Shown: positions 1 through 7,317 of the stretch, piece by piece | Layout of the letters: the number at the start of each line of letters is the position of its first letter | Position numbering within the stretch: the first letter of the stretch is position 1 | DNA from: an uncultured Mediterraneibacter sp. | GTDB taxonomy: Bacteria; Bacillota; Clostridia; Lachnospirales; Lachnospiraceae | Direction of reading: 5' to 3' | Assembly (NCBI GenBank): GCA_944376695.1 | Contig: CALWDM010000001.1 | Coordinates: 1 to 64,000 of the forward strand | DNA length: 64,000 nt | The notes under the pieces: model-generated | Database searches by the model: none | What the model saw: the letters and a program-made list of their open reading frames with translations, nothing else | What the model was told of the DNA's origin: nothing | Program-made: the position numbers and the translations under genes

Positions 1-57
1 GTCTTATGACAGTATACAGAGCAATCCGCTGACAGGCAAGTAGATCATAAATATGCT

Positions 58-759
58 ATTTTAAGAAATCAACAACATATATATGGATATTGCAGGATTA
101 GTACAAAGCAGCAGAGTATTGATCGTCAAATACGGAATATAAAAGCCAAATATGGAGATGCGGTTATTGTAACGGAGATTTACACAGGAACAAAGCAAGA
201 TAGACCGGAATGGAATAAATTATACAAAAAAGTAAAGTCGGGAGATACGATTGTGTTTGATAGCGTATCTCGTATGAGCAGGAACGAAGATGAGGGTTTC
301 TGCTTATATGAAGATTTATATACAAAGGGAGTAGAGTTGGTCTTCTTGAAAGAACCGCATATAAACACCGTTACATATAAACACGCATTACAAAGCAATA
401 TAGCTCTTACAGGAACGAATGTAGATTATATTTTAGAGGGCGTAAATAAGTATCTTATGGCACTTGCTAAAGAGCAGATAAGACTTGCTTTTGAACAGTC
501 AGAGAAAGAGGTACAGGACTTGCATCAACGTACTAAAGAGGGAATAGAAACAGCAAGATTAAACGGCAAGCAGATCGGACAGCGAAGAGGAGCAAAGCTT
601 ACAACAAAGAAATCAATAGAGGCAAAACAACAAATTCAAAGATATAGTAAAGATTTTGATGGATCTTTGTCTGATGTGGATTGTTTAAAACTGACGGGGC
701 TTGCTCGTAACACATATTACAAATACAAAAGAGAATTGAAAGTAGAACTGCAGGGCTGA
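58..759 (+). CDS. Serine recombinase (resolvase/invertase family), 5' start unclear
   Basis: Small serine recombinase of the resolvase/invertase type, which cuts and rejoins DNA through a serine nucleophile; usual on plasmids and conjugative elements. The frame is open from base 10. It shows the N-terminal YGYCRIST motif with the catalytic serine, then IDRQIRNI, the DSVSRMSRN helix and a C-terminal helix-turn-helix ending in GLARNTYYKYKREL. No ATG, GTG or TTG precedes YGYCRIST in frame. ATG at 53 is out of frame and would join it only if the T-run at 59-62 had one more base, so either an unusual start (ATT at 58, ATA at 79) or a one-base frameshift is involved; GTG at 253 would lose the catalytic domain. 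A weak hairpin with T-run follows at 750. Family sure, start not. Confidence 0.75.
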   Translation: MLRNQQHIYGYCRISTKQQSIDRQIRNIKAKYGDAVIVTEIYTGTKQDRPEWNKLYKKVKSGDTIVFDSVSRMSRNEDEGFCLYEDLYTKGVELVFLKEPHINTVTYKHALQSNIALTGTNVDYILEGVNKYLMALAKEQIRLAFEQSEKEVQDLHQRTKEGIETARLNGKQIGQRRGAKLTTKKSIEAKQQIQRYSKDFDGSLSDVDCLKLTGLARNTYYKYKRELKVELQG

Positions 760-775
760 ATGTCCTGCTTTTCTT
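750..775 (+). terminator. Weak intrinsic terminator after the recombinase
   Basis: Short stem GCAGG/CCTGC with a 9-nt loop, followed by TTTTCTT, overlapping the recombinase stop codon. Confidence 0.4.
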
Positions 776-895
776 ATGTGTATTTTGGATACCGCCTAGG
801 GGTCTGTAAGGAATGTTTGCATAGCTAGACTAAGTACGTCTTTCTGACTCAAATTTTCAAAAAGGACTATTCATTATTGAATTCAAAATAAAAAG

Positions 896-922
896 TTGAA
901 AAAGGATATGTTGTGGTAAAAT
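896..922 (+). promoter_or_regulatory. Probable promoter of the sigma-like gene
   Basis: TTGAAA at 896-901 and TAAAAT at 917-922 with a short 15-nt spacer, in an AT-rich stretch. Transcription would start around 929, placing the 926-958 hairpin at the 5' end of the message. Confidence 0.4.
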
Positions 923-925
923 AAA

Positions 926-958
926 AGAGAAGCTACAAATTATGGAATCAGCTTCTCT
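926..958 (+). promoter_or_regulatory. Leader hairpin before the sigma factor
   Basis: Perfect 9-bp inverted repeat AGAGAAGCT/AGCTTCTCT (926-934 and 950-958) followed by TT, 50 nt before the ATG at 1009. It could be a short attenuator or a protective 5' stem. Confidence 0.45.
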
Positions 959-1008
959 TTGGCGAATTGCATTTATCTGTATTATATCAAAAAGGTAGGT
1001 GCTGTACA

Positions 1009-1893
1009 ATGACGAATGAACAAATTGTATCCCAGGTAAAAAAAGGTATTTCTGTAACGGAAAATATGCAGCTTTTGTATGAGAAGAATCTGCCTTTAAT
1101 AAAAAAATTTATACATCCATATATACATTATGAATCAGAAGAGGATTTACTGCAGGAGGCATATTTTGGATTATGGGAAGCAGTACAGCATTATGAATCT
1201 TCGGAAAAGGTTCTATTTATGACTTATGCTCAATATTGGGTGCGTCAGAATGTGCAGCGATATATAGAAAATAATAGCTTCGCAATCAGGATTCCGAGTG
1301 CATATAGACAAAAGATAGGTCGTTACAAGAAAGCAGTGCAAGAGCTTAAGCAGGATTTAGGCAGGATGCCAACGGATGATGAAATTTCAGAATATAGTCT
1401 GTTGTCTACGTCCGTAATACAGAAGATAAGAATTTATATGCGTGATGTCGTTAGTCTGGATGCTCCGTTAAAAGAAGATGAAAACTCGAGCCTGTCCGAT
1501 ATGGTATCAGATGATTACAACCTTGAAAATGATACAGTTGATAGAATATTCAATGAATATCAAAAAAATGAGATCTGGAATATTGTAGAGCGTTACACAG
1601 ATAAACAACAAGATCGGATCATTAATGAATATTACAGAAAAGGAAAAACATTATTACAGATTGCTCGGGAGACTGGCTTGAGTTGGGGAAAAGTACGTCA
1701 ATGCAGGGATGCAGGGATCCAGCGACTTAGAATGACCAAAGCTCAGAGAGAAATAAAACAGAAATTTGAGATTGTTAATGCATCCGTTTATAGAACTGGA
1801 CTCAATGGATTTAAAGCGCACGGAGATTCAATAGTAGAATATATAGCAGTACGCAATGTAGAATTGGAAGAAAGCTTAAAGCGTGCATATTGA
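1009..1893 (+). CDS. Sigma-70 family RNA polymerase sigma factor (mobile-element type)
   Basis: 294-residue sigma-70-like protein expected to direct RNA polymerase to a subset of promoters. Region 2 spans about residues 45-90 (EEDLLQEAYFGLW, then YAQYWVRQNV), a region-3-like helical domain about 110-145 (GRMPTDDEIS), and region 4 with its helix-turn-helix about 190-245 (TLLQIARETGLSWGKVRQ). A tail of about 50 residues has no recognised match. ATG at 1009 is chosen because AAAGGTAGG lies upstream; an in-frame ATG at 967 lacks a ribosome binding site. AT-rich like the recombinase and unlike the genes downstream, so probably element-borne. Target promoters unknown. Confidence 0.8.
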   Translation: MTNEQIVSQVKKGISVTENMQLLYEKNLPLIKKFIHPYIHYESEEDLLQEAYFGLWEAVQHYESSEKVLFMTYAQYWVRQNVQRYIENNSFAIRIPSAYRQKIGRYKKAVQELKQDLGRMPTDDEISEYSLLSTSVIQKIRIYMRDVVSLDAPLKEDENSSLSDMVSDDYNLENDTVDRIFNEYQKNEIWNIVERYTDKQQDRIINEYYRKGKTLLQIARETGLSWGKVRQCRDAGIQRLRMTKAQREIKQKFEIVNASVYRTGLNGFKAHGDSIVEYIAVRNVELEESLKRAY

Positions 1894-1994
1894 CTTAACA
1901 AAAGATAAGGAGTATAGTAATAACAGTTGTAAAAAATAGTGGTAAAAGTTGTTTGGTAGCGCGCAGGTAGCACACAAATAATAAGAAAAAGCCA

Positions 1995-2078
1995 ACAAAT
2001 TAGACATCGACAGTTTCCATTGAGGAAGCGGCTAAGGCCGGCAAGTTCTGAGAGAAACTGTACGGCAGATTTCGATAA
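1995..2078 (+). pseudogene. Possible C-terminal gene remnant
   Basis: One frame reads TSTVSIEEAAKAGKF, TGA (2049-2051), EKLYGRFR, stop. The single internal TGA and the coherent frame suggest the tail of a lost protein, possibly the scar where the element joins the chromosome. An 8-bp inverted repeat (ACAGTTTC about 2010, GAAACTGT about 2054) lies within it. Parent family not recognised; could be chance. Confidence 0.25.
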
Positions 2079-2093
2079 TAGTTATAATTGAAC

Positions 2094-2130
2094 AGGAGTG
2101 GCTCCGCGTATCCATGCGGGTCACTCCTTT
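2094..2130 (+). terminator. Hairpin, probable terminator before the flavodoxin gene
   Basis: Stem AGGAGTG/CACTCCT (2094-2100, 2122-2128) with an inner CCGC/GCGG helix, followed by TTTCGTT. It separates the AT-rich element from the chromosomal genes. Confidence 0.45.
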
Positions 2131-2171
2131 CGTTCTGATTTTGATTTTTGAAAAACAGGGAGAAATCGAAT

Positions 2172-2789
2172 ATGAAAGTATTAATGGTCAATGGAAGCCC
2201 TCATGTAAAGGGCAATACATATACAGCCCTCCATGAGATGGAGAAAGTATTTGAGCAGGAAGGGGTCGAGACAGAGATCCTGCATATCGGGAACCAGGCC
2301 GTGAGAGGATGCATTGCGTGCCTCTCCTGTGCCAAAAACGGGAAATGCGTTTTTGATGATGCGGTGAATGAGGTTGCCCCGAAATTTGAAGCGTGCGATG
2401 GGATCGTGCTGGGAAGCCCGGTGTATTACGCGTCTGCCAATGCGACTCTGTCAGCATTCCTGGACCGTCTGTTTTACAGCACTCATTTTGACAAAACGAT
2501 GAAAGTGGGAGCCTGTGTGGCAGCGGCGAGAAGAGGCGGCCTGACAGCTACCTGTGACGAGCTGAACAAGTATTTTACGATCTCAGGCATGCCGGTGGCG
2601 TCAGGACAGTACTGGAACGGCATCCACGGAGCGGCGCAGGGCGAGGCGGAACAGGATCTGGAAGGGCTCCAGATGATGAGGACGCTTGCCAGAAATATGA
2701 CGTTCCTGATGAAGAGCATCGCGCTTGGGAAGGAAGCGTACGGGCTTCCGGAGAAAGAACCGGCGTGCAGGACGAATTTCATACGGTAG
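2172..2789 (+). CDS. Flavodoxin family / iron-sulfur flavoprotein-like NADPH-dependent reductase
   Basis: 205-residue flavodoxin-fold protein predicted to bind FMN and carry electrons or reduce small molecules in the cytoplasm. Residues 7-10 (NGSP) form the phosphate-binding loop, and GSPVYYASANATLSAFLDR (about 81-99) is the family signature. Cysteines 47, 50, 53 and 59 (GCIACLSCAKNGKC) resemble the compact cluster motif of iron-sulfur flavoproteins, so an Fe-S cluster is possible but not certain. ATG at 2172 follows CAGGGAGAAA; an in-frame TTG at 2148 is less likely. Single gene, with no obvious partner. Confidence 0.85.
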   Translation: MKVLMVNGSPHVKGNTYTALHEMEKVFEQEGVETEILHIGNQAVRGCIACLSCAKNGKCVFDDAVNEVAPKFEACDGIVLGSPVYYASANATLSAFLDRLFYSTHFDKTMKVGACVAAARRGGLTATCDELNKYFTISGMPVASGQYWNGIHGAAQGEAEQDLEGLQMMRTLARNMTFLMKSIALGKEAYGLPEKEPACRTNFIR

Positions 2790-2849
2790 GCAGAACGTTT
2801 GATAAATCGATCAAGAAATATGGAAGATTCTTCTTTACAGATCAAAATC

Positions 2850-2890
2850 TATATGATATTATTTGATATCATATAGATATCAAATAGATT
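2850..2890 (+). promoter_or_regulatory. Promoter with overlapping dyad operators for the SPFH-Arc pair
   Basis: Two overlapping perfect inverted repeats: TATATGATAT/ATATCATATA (2850-2859, 2866-2875) and TTTGATATC/GATATCAAA (2862-2870, 2876-2884). The second sits between a possible -35 TTGATA (2863-2868) and -10 TAGATT (2885-2890), the usual place for a repressor operator. Confidence 0.5.
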
Positions 2891-2913
2891 TTATTAAAGA
2901 GGAGGAATCTGTC

Positions 2914-3936
2914 ATGGAAGAAAAGATTTTGACAAACAGAAAGCATGGTATGCTCGTTCTGCTTTTGACGACACTGCTGTATCTGGCGGCAGTCGGAGGA
3001 AGCATTTTTGGCGGAATGATGGTCAGCAGGGAAGAAAACGCGGCTCTGCTGGTCATCAGCATTATCTGGCTCTGTATCGGGTGGTTCCCATACTGCGGGC
3101 TTAAAGTTTTAAAACCCCAGGAGGCGCTGGTGCTTACACTGTTCGGGAAATATGTGGGTACTCTGAAAGGAGACGGATTCTATTTTGTGAATCCTTTCTG
3201 CACCAGTGTAAATCCGGCGGCAGACACCCATCTGAATCAGAGTGGAGACGTAGATCATAAAGCTCTGAAAACGACGATGTCTTTCGCGCTGAATGTAGGG
3301 AAGACAGAGATGGATATGACAGGAAAGAAGATCTCGCTTAAGATCATGACGCTGAATAACAACCGGCAGAAGATCAATGACTGTCTCGGAAACCCGGTGG
3401 AGATTGGGATTGCCGTTATGTGGCGTGTAGTCGATACGGCAAAAGCGGTGTTCCATGTGGATAATTATAAGGAATATCTTTCCCTTCAGTGCGATACCGC
3501 ACTTCGCAATATTGTGCGTATCTATCCGTATGATGTGGCGCCGAATGTAGATACCACAGGCGATGGTATTGCGGATGAGGGAAGCCTGAGAGGATCCAGC
3601 GAGGTCGTGGCAGCCAGGATCCGGGATGAGATCCAGAGCAGGGTAGAAGAGGCGGGACTTGAGATCATAGAGGCAAGGATCACCTATCTTGCCTATGCTC
3701 CGGAGATTGCGGCGGTGATGCTGCAGAGACAGCAGGCATCTGCAATTGTTGACGCCAGAAAGATGATCGTGGACGGGGCTGTCGGCATGGTGGAGATGGC
3801 GCTGGACCGCCTGAATCAGAATGGAGTTGTGGAACTTGATGAGGAACGGAAGGCTGCAATGGTATCCAATCTGCTCGTCGTGCTCTGCGGCAACAGGGAT
3901 GCCCAGCCGGTCGTTAATTCCGGCAGCCTGTACTGA
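2914..3936 (+). CDS. SPFH (band 7/prohibitin-type) domain membrane protein
   Basis: 340-residue SPFH protein, a family that forms membrane-anchored oligomeric scaffolds. Two hydrophobic segments (about 13-37 and 43-60) precede the SPFH core (about 65-300), which includes LKPQEALVLTLFGKYVGTL, GIAVMWRVVDTAKAVF and a charged helical stretch VAARIRDEIQSRVEEAGLEI. ATG at 2914 is chosen for the GAGGAGG ten bases upstream; the open frame extends to 2863 but passes through the promoter dyad. A small Arc-like gene follows after 29 bp, probably co-transcribed. Role unknown; the pair recurs in related Clostridia as far as I recall. Confidence 0.85.
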   Translation: MEEKILTNRKHGMLVLLLTTLLYLAAVGGSIFGGMMVSREENAALLVISIIWLCIGWFPYCGLKVLKPQEALVLTLFGKYVGTLKGDGFYFVNPFCTSVNPAADTHLNQSGDVDHKALKTTMSFALNVGKTEMDMTGKKISLKIMTLNNNRQKINDCLGNPVEIGIAVMWRVVDTAKAVFHVDNYKEYLSLQCDTALRNIVRIYPYDVAPNVDTTGDGIADEGSLRGSSEVVAARIRDEIQSRVEEAGLEIIEARITYLAYAPEIAAVMLQRQQASAIVDARKMIVDGAVGMVEMALDRLNQNGVVELDEERKAAMVSNLLVVLCGNRDAQPVVNSGSLY

Positions 3937-3965
3937 TCAGCGCCGGGTGAAAGAAGAGCAGCGGC

Positions 3966-4169
3966 ATGGCAGATAACAAAAAGAAACAGATTCCTCTCAG
4001 ACTCTCAGCGAAGCTGTACGATGCCATAGCAGCCTGGGCAGAGGACGACTTCCGCTCCGTCAACGGGCAGATCGAATACCTGCTGACAGAGTGTGTGCGT
4101 CAGAGGAAGAAAAACGGTAAATATGTATCCGGGCATCTGGATGAACCGCCGGAGCTGGATATCAGCTGA
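3966..4169 (+). CDS. Arc-like ribbon-helix-helix small protein
   Basis: 67-residue protein resembling phage Arc repressor: a beta strand ([14 protein letters not shown]), then [25 protein letters not shown], matching the Arc RSVNSEI core. Ribbon-helix-helix proteins bind DNA as dimers, so it could bind the dyads at 2850-2884 and repress its own operon (inference). The acidic C-tail (DEPPELDIS) is not needed for DNA binding. Directly follows the SPFH gene. Confidence 0.75.
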   Translation: MADNKKKQIPLRLSAKLYDAIAAWAEDDFRSVNGQIEYLLTECVRQRKKNGKYVSGHLDEPPELDIS

Positions 4170-4230
4170 AGAGAGAGCCGGGGCGAAGATTCCGGTAATG
4201 TGCATTAAGAGATGAAAGGAGAGACAGGAT

Positions 4231-4722
4231 ATGAGGAAGATAAAAGCAGAACCACTGACCTGTGAGGCATATGCGCCTTTTGGGACGTTTTATAATATGA
4301 CGGATCCCCAGGGATATTCCCTGAACGGGGAACTGCACCGCTTTTTCCCGGACCGGATGACAGAGTCCTACTTTACGAGGGCGGCATTTTCTCCGATCCT
4401 CGTGAAAAAACCGGAGATCATGAAGATCACGCAGGCAGAGTATCATACAACCACGCCGGAAATGATCCTTCCGCTCAATGACGACATGGTCCTCCACGTG
4501 GCTCCTGCATCAGCGGGGACTCCCGTGCCTGAGCTGACAAGAGCATTTATCGTGCCAAAGGGGACACTCGTCAAGATCAATTCCGCAGTCTGGCATCTGG
4601 CGCCAATTCCGGTCAGTGAGCCTGAGCTTCAGGCAATGATCATCCTGCCGGAATGTACCTATGCGAACGACTGTACTGTGGTGGATTTCCCGGCAGAAGA
4701 TCAGTTCGTGATCGAATTATAA
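4231..4722 (+). CDS. Ureidoglycolate lyase-like cupin protein
   Basis: 163-residue cupin-fold protein of the ureidoglycolate lyase (AllA)/DUF4867 kind. Seen: the YAPFGTFYNM opening, ILPLNDDMVLHVAPA, and the conserved Trp-His strand GTLVKINSAVWHLAP. AllA splits ureidoglycolate into glyoxylate and urea in purine breakdown, but no allantoin genes are near and the annotated family is broad, so the true substrate is open. AAAGGAGAGACAGG precedes the ATG. Probably co-transcribed with the small gene 12 bp downstream. Confidence 0.6.
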   Translation: MRKIKAEPLTCEAYAPFGTFYNMTDPQGYSLNGELHRFFPDRMTESYFTRAAFSPILVKKPEIMKITQAEYHTTTPEMILPLNDDMVLHVAPASAGTPVPELTRAFIVPKGTLVKINSAVWHLAPIPVSEPELQAMIILPECTYANDCTVVDFPAEDQFVIEL

Positions 4723-4734
4723 GAGGAAACAGCA

Positions 4735-4965
4735 ATGAGAGAGATGGAATTTACGATCGAGGATACAGAGGCGCTCAAGCCCGGGATGGAAGTAAATGTG
4801 ACGGAAGGCGTCCTGCCGTCATCTTACTATTATATGATCGAGCATGCTCTCGGCATGAGCGCGAACTTTAAACAGGCAGAGCGCCTTAAGACAAGAAGGG
4901 GCACTGTGAAGGAATTAAAAGAGACGCCGCAGTTCCACATTGCAGTACTTGAATTTGATGAGTAG
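4735..4965 (+). CDS. Conserved hypothetical small protein
   Basis: 76-residue soluble acidic protein, start ATG at 4735 after GAGGAAACAGC, 12 bp behind the ureidoglycolate-lyase-like gene. No known motif, signal peptide or membrane segment; the mid-region GVLPSSYYYMIEHALGMS may form a helix. Function unknown. The coupling suggests a shared role with the upstream gene. Confidence 0.55.
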   Translation: MREMEFTIEDTEALKPGMEVNVTEGVLPSSYYYMIEHALGMSANFKQAERLKTRRGTVKELKETPQFHIAVLEFDE

Positions 4966-5052
4966 TGTGGCGCCCGGCAGGACAGGGCTTGTACATTTCC
5001 ACACGCACAGGAAAGAAGAAGCTGCTGAGTAAAAAGGATCGGATCACACAAA

Positions 5053-5100
5053 GGCCTTACTGATCTTCAGAAATAAAGCTGAGGATCAGTAAGGTCTTTT
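5053..5100 (+). terminator. Strong intrinsic terminator
   Basis: 18-bp stem (5053-5070 and 5079-5096) with two G-U pairs and an 8-nt loop, followed by TTTT. Ends the operon upstream. Confidence 0.85.
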
Positions 5101-5144
5101 CGTTCATAACAGGGAAGAATTTTCCGGTAATGATCAGATAACAG

Positions 5145-5173
5145 TTGATAAATACAGAACTAAATGTTATAGT
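5145..5173 (+). promoter_or_regulatory. SigA-type promoter of the degenerate recombinase gene
   Basis: TTGATA (5145-5150), 17-nt spacer, TATAGT (5168-5173). It rules out the in-frame ATG at 5174 and supports the start at 5234. Confidence 0.75.
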
Positions 5174-5233
5174 ATGAATAATACTAATAACAAATCGAAA
5201 AATATTTCGTACAAGGCAGGGGAGGCAGGCCGG

Positions 5234-6127
5234 ATGAGCCAAAACGTACATGAAGAATTTGTCAATAAAAATCTGTGGGAAATGTTCAGGAAAAGATTCA
5301 AGAGACACACTACGGAAGCGTCCTACTGGTCAGATATCATGGAATTCTGCCGTTTCTGCGGGAAAAAGGCCGAAGATACGGAGAAAGGGGACGCAGACCG
5401 CTATTATGCCTATATGAAAGAGCGGGCAGAGAGCGGGAAAATAAGTCCGCTTACCGTGACAAAGAAGTTCCGGGAGCTCCATTCCTTTTTTAAATTTGCG
5501 GAAGAAGAGGCCGGGGATGACGCGGCGTACAGAGACTGGTTTTATCCTTATCTCAAGAATATGGAAAAGGAAAAAGGACTTGCAAGATCCATTCCCGTGG
5601 AGGATATGGACGCTCTTCTGAAAGCTGCGTCAGACGACCTGGCAGCTTATACGATGCTGACCCTTATGTACCGGGCCGGGATTTCCTCTACGGAGATCAC
5701 AGGACTGAACGGCCCGGATGATCTTGTACTGTACGGGGAGGATGGATACGTCCTGCTCCCGGAGAGGAAAGAGCCGTGCTATATCCCTCCGGATGCGTGG
5801 GAGATACTGATGGAGTATCTGGATCAGCGGGAAGTGCATCCAAGCCTTTTCTATAACAGGAGCGGAAGACGGCTCAATACGATGTACATCAGCCGTATGA
5901 TGAAAAAATACTGTCAGAAAGCCGGGATCAGCCAGTATAGCGCTGAGGCGGTGAGGAACTGCTGCGCGTTTAACCTGTTTTCCTATGGGGCGACTCCGGG
6001 GCAGATGGCAGAGCAGATGGGGCGGACGCAGCAGCAGATCCGAAGATACAAGGGGGTAAGTTACCGGGGAAATCTCAGAAGAAAGGCGGATGAGCTTGTG
6101 AAGATACGGATCGAGAGCCCGCAGTGA
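5234..6127 (+). CDS. Tyrosine recombinase-like protein with degenerate active site
   Basis: 297-residue XerC/D-like protein with a SAM-like N-terminal core-binding domain (about 1-110) and a catalytic-fold domain (about 115-285). Aligned by eye to XerD, Arg-I is Ser151 (YRAGIS instead of YATGLR), the HxxR histidine is Glu238 with Arg241 kept, and the next histidine is Arg264; Lys179 and Tyr272 remain. With three of six catalytic positions changed, recombination activity is doubtful and a DNA-binding or accessory role is more likely (inference). GGGGAGG precedes ATG 5234. No attachment site or other element genes adjoin it. Confidence 0.7.
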   Translation: MSQNVHEEFVNKNLWEMFRKRFKRHTTEASYWSDIMEFCRFCGKKAEDTEKGDADRYYAYMKERAESGKISPLTVTKKFRELHSFFKFAEEEAGDDAAYRDWFYPYLKNMEKEKGLARSIPVEDMDALLKAASDDLAAYTMLTLMYRAGISSTEITGLNGPDDLVLYGEDGYVLLPERKEPCYIPPDAWEILMEYLDQREVHPSLFYNRSGRRLNTMYISRMMKKYCQKAGISQYSAEAVRNCCAFNLFSYGATPGQMAEQMGRTQQQIRRYKGVSYRGNLRRKADELVKIRIESPQ

Positions 6128-6165
6128 TGCACTGCCATAGCCTGACAGGTATTCACGTGCGGGAT

Positions 6166-6759
6166 CTAATGCGAGAAATATCTGCGCACAAGGCAGGATA
6201 CCACACCGGCGGCGCAGAACCCGAAGAGCACATTGTGCATAGAGCCGTAGACTTCCAGCGCGCCTTTCAGTCCGTACAGGATCTCCGGCGTCTCCGGCAG
6301 GAAACGGTACAGAAGAAAAGCAAGATAGGACGAGACAAAAACAAGAAGAAATGAGCCAAGCCCACGCCCGGCATCTTCTTTTCGATATCCCGGTTCATCC
6401 TTCACGCGCACTCTTGTCATGGACCAGAGCAGCGCAATGAATTCAAAGAGCAGGAAGATCGCCGCCACACAGAGATAGGCTGCCAGTGTCATGGAAATCT
6501 TCCGCGTGCGGACAGACTCCAGGATATCACCATAGGGCGTGCTTGCCCTCCAGAATGTATAGGTTACATAGGCTGCTGCCGCCAGGATCAGGACCGCGGT
6601 AAGACAGCGGATGAGAGCGGCAGCGGCGCGGGACAGTGCCCGGCCTCCTCTCCGGATGGGGGCTGCGAGAGGCACTCTTCTTCTGCTCCTCCGACGGGAG
6701 GAGCGGGGAACTTCAAAATCATCATCAAATATATCTGAAAAATCTGTTTCGTGTCTCAT
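6166..6759 (-). CDS. Hypothetical membrane protein
   Basis: 197-residue protein with an acidic N-terminus (ETDFSDIFDDDFEVP), a strongly basic arginine-rich stretch (about 19-45) and four hydrophobic segments (about 48-70, 90-112, 135-152, 172-190). The basic stretch next to the first segment favours a cytoplasmic N-terminus. Convergent with the recombinase-like gene; only the small GCAGTG/CACTGC stem lies between. No recognised family; function unknown. Confidence 0.6.
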   Translation of the reverse strand: MRHETDFSDIFDDDFEVPRSSRRRSRRRVPLAAPIRRGGRALSRAAAALIRCLTAVLILAAAAYVTYTFWRASTPYGDILESVRTRKISMTLAAYLCVAAIFLLFEFIALLWSMTRVRVKDEPGYRKEDAGRGLGSFLLVFVSSYLAFLLYRFLPETPEILYGLKGALEVYGSMHNVLFGFCAAGVVSCLVRRYFSH

Positions 6760-6863
6760 GTTCTTTCCTCGCTTTCCGAAAAAACTTCCCTCATGTTATA
6801 ACTTTTTCTGATTCAGCACAAGGTTTCGTTGCAAAATTTCAAAAAGATTTTATACATCTTACA

Positions 6864-6879
6864 AAAGTGTAAGCCAGTC
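6864..6879. promoter_or_regulatory. Small dyad in the divergent intergenic region
   Basis: CTTACA-AAAG-TGTAAG inverted repeat, with a further TTGTAAG copy about 20 nt downstream, between divergently read membrane protein genes. Candidate regulator site. Confidence 0.3.
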
Positions 6880-6994
6880 AGGGAGAATTGTAAGCTGTCT
6901 GAATGGAAGCATCCTCACGGATTCTGTTATCATAAATATACAGACGGGAAACAGAGATTCACTGATGAGATTCACTGACGGGAGGAAATAGAAA

Positions 6995-7150
6995 ATGAAG
7001 CAGAAAAAAGACAGACGGAGGTGCAGGGCGCTCAGCTGGATCTTTCTTGCGCTCCTGGTGATGGTCATAGTGCCGGTCGGAGCGTTGATGTTTGTGATAT
7101 CCGGACTCTGGTCCGCGGCAGACAGAGCCCTGCTCAGATTTAACAGATAG
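6995..7150 (+). CDS. Small single-span membrane protein (51 aa)
   Basis: 51-residue ORF with GGGAGGAAATAG upstream of ATG 6995. It has a highly basic N-terminus (KQKKDRRRCR), one hydrophobic span (about 14-40, IFLALLVMVIVPVGALMF) and a short polar tail. The ribosome binding site and positive-inside pattern support a real peptide. A hairpin at 7189-7220 follows. Function unknown; small toxins, regulators and membrane peptides all have this form. Confidence 0.5.
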   Translation: MKQKKDRRRCRALSWIFLALLVMVIVPVGALMFVISGLWSAADRALLRFNR

Positions 7151-7188
7151 CTCTCCCTTTTTACGTTGTTTTATAAATCTTTTTAAAA

Positions 7189-7227
7189 TCTTAAGAATTA
7201 CCTTTCGGTTATCTTAAGAAGGCTTTT
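7189..7227 (+). terminator. Hairpin with repeated TCTTAAGA palindromes (terminator or operator)
   Basis: ATCTTAAGAA occurs twice, 23 bp apart (7188-7197, 7211-7220), and the copies pair as a long stem closed by ACC-TTTC-GGT, followed by GGCTTTTTT. It reads as a terminator for the small gene, but each TCTTAAGA is itself a palindrome just upstream of a possible -10 (TAAAAT, 7229-7234), so regulator binding is also possible. Confidence 0.45.
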
Positions 7228-7317
7228 TTAAAATAAGACTGTAAAGACAGAAGTTACTGCGGGAGAGTGCTTCCGCGGACAGATATAAGGAGAGAAAGGA
7301 AAGAGGAGGGCTTATCT

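Noticed and set aside
2..43. Short open frame ending in NPLTGK at the window edge
   Set aside because: Only 13 codons are visible; cannot tell a gene end from chance.
5174..5233. Upstream ATG extension of the recombinase-like gene
   Set aside because: The ATG abuts the -10 box of a good promoter and has no ribosome binding site.
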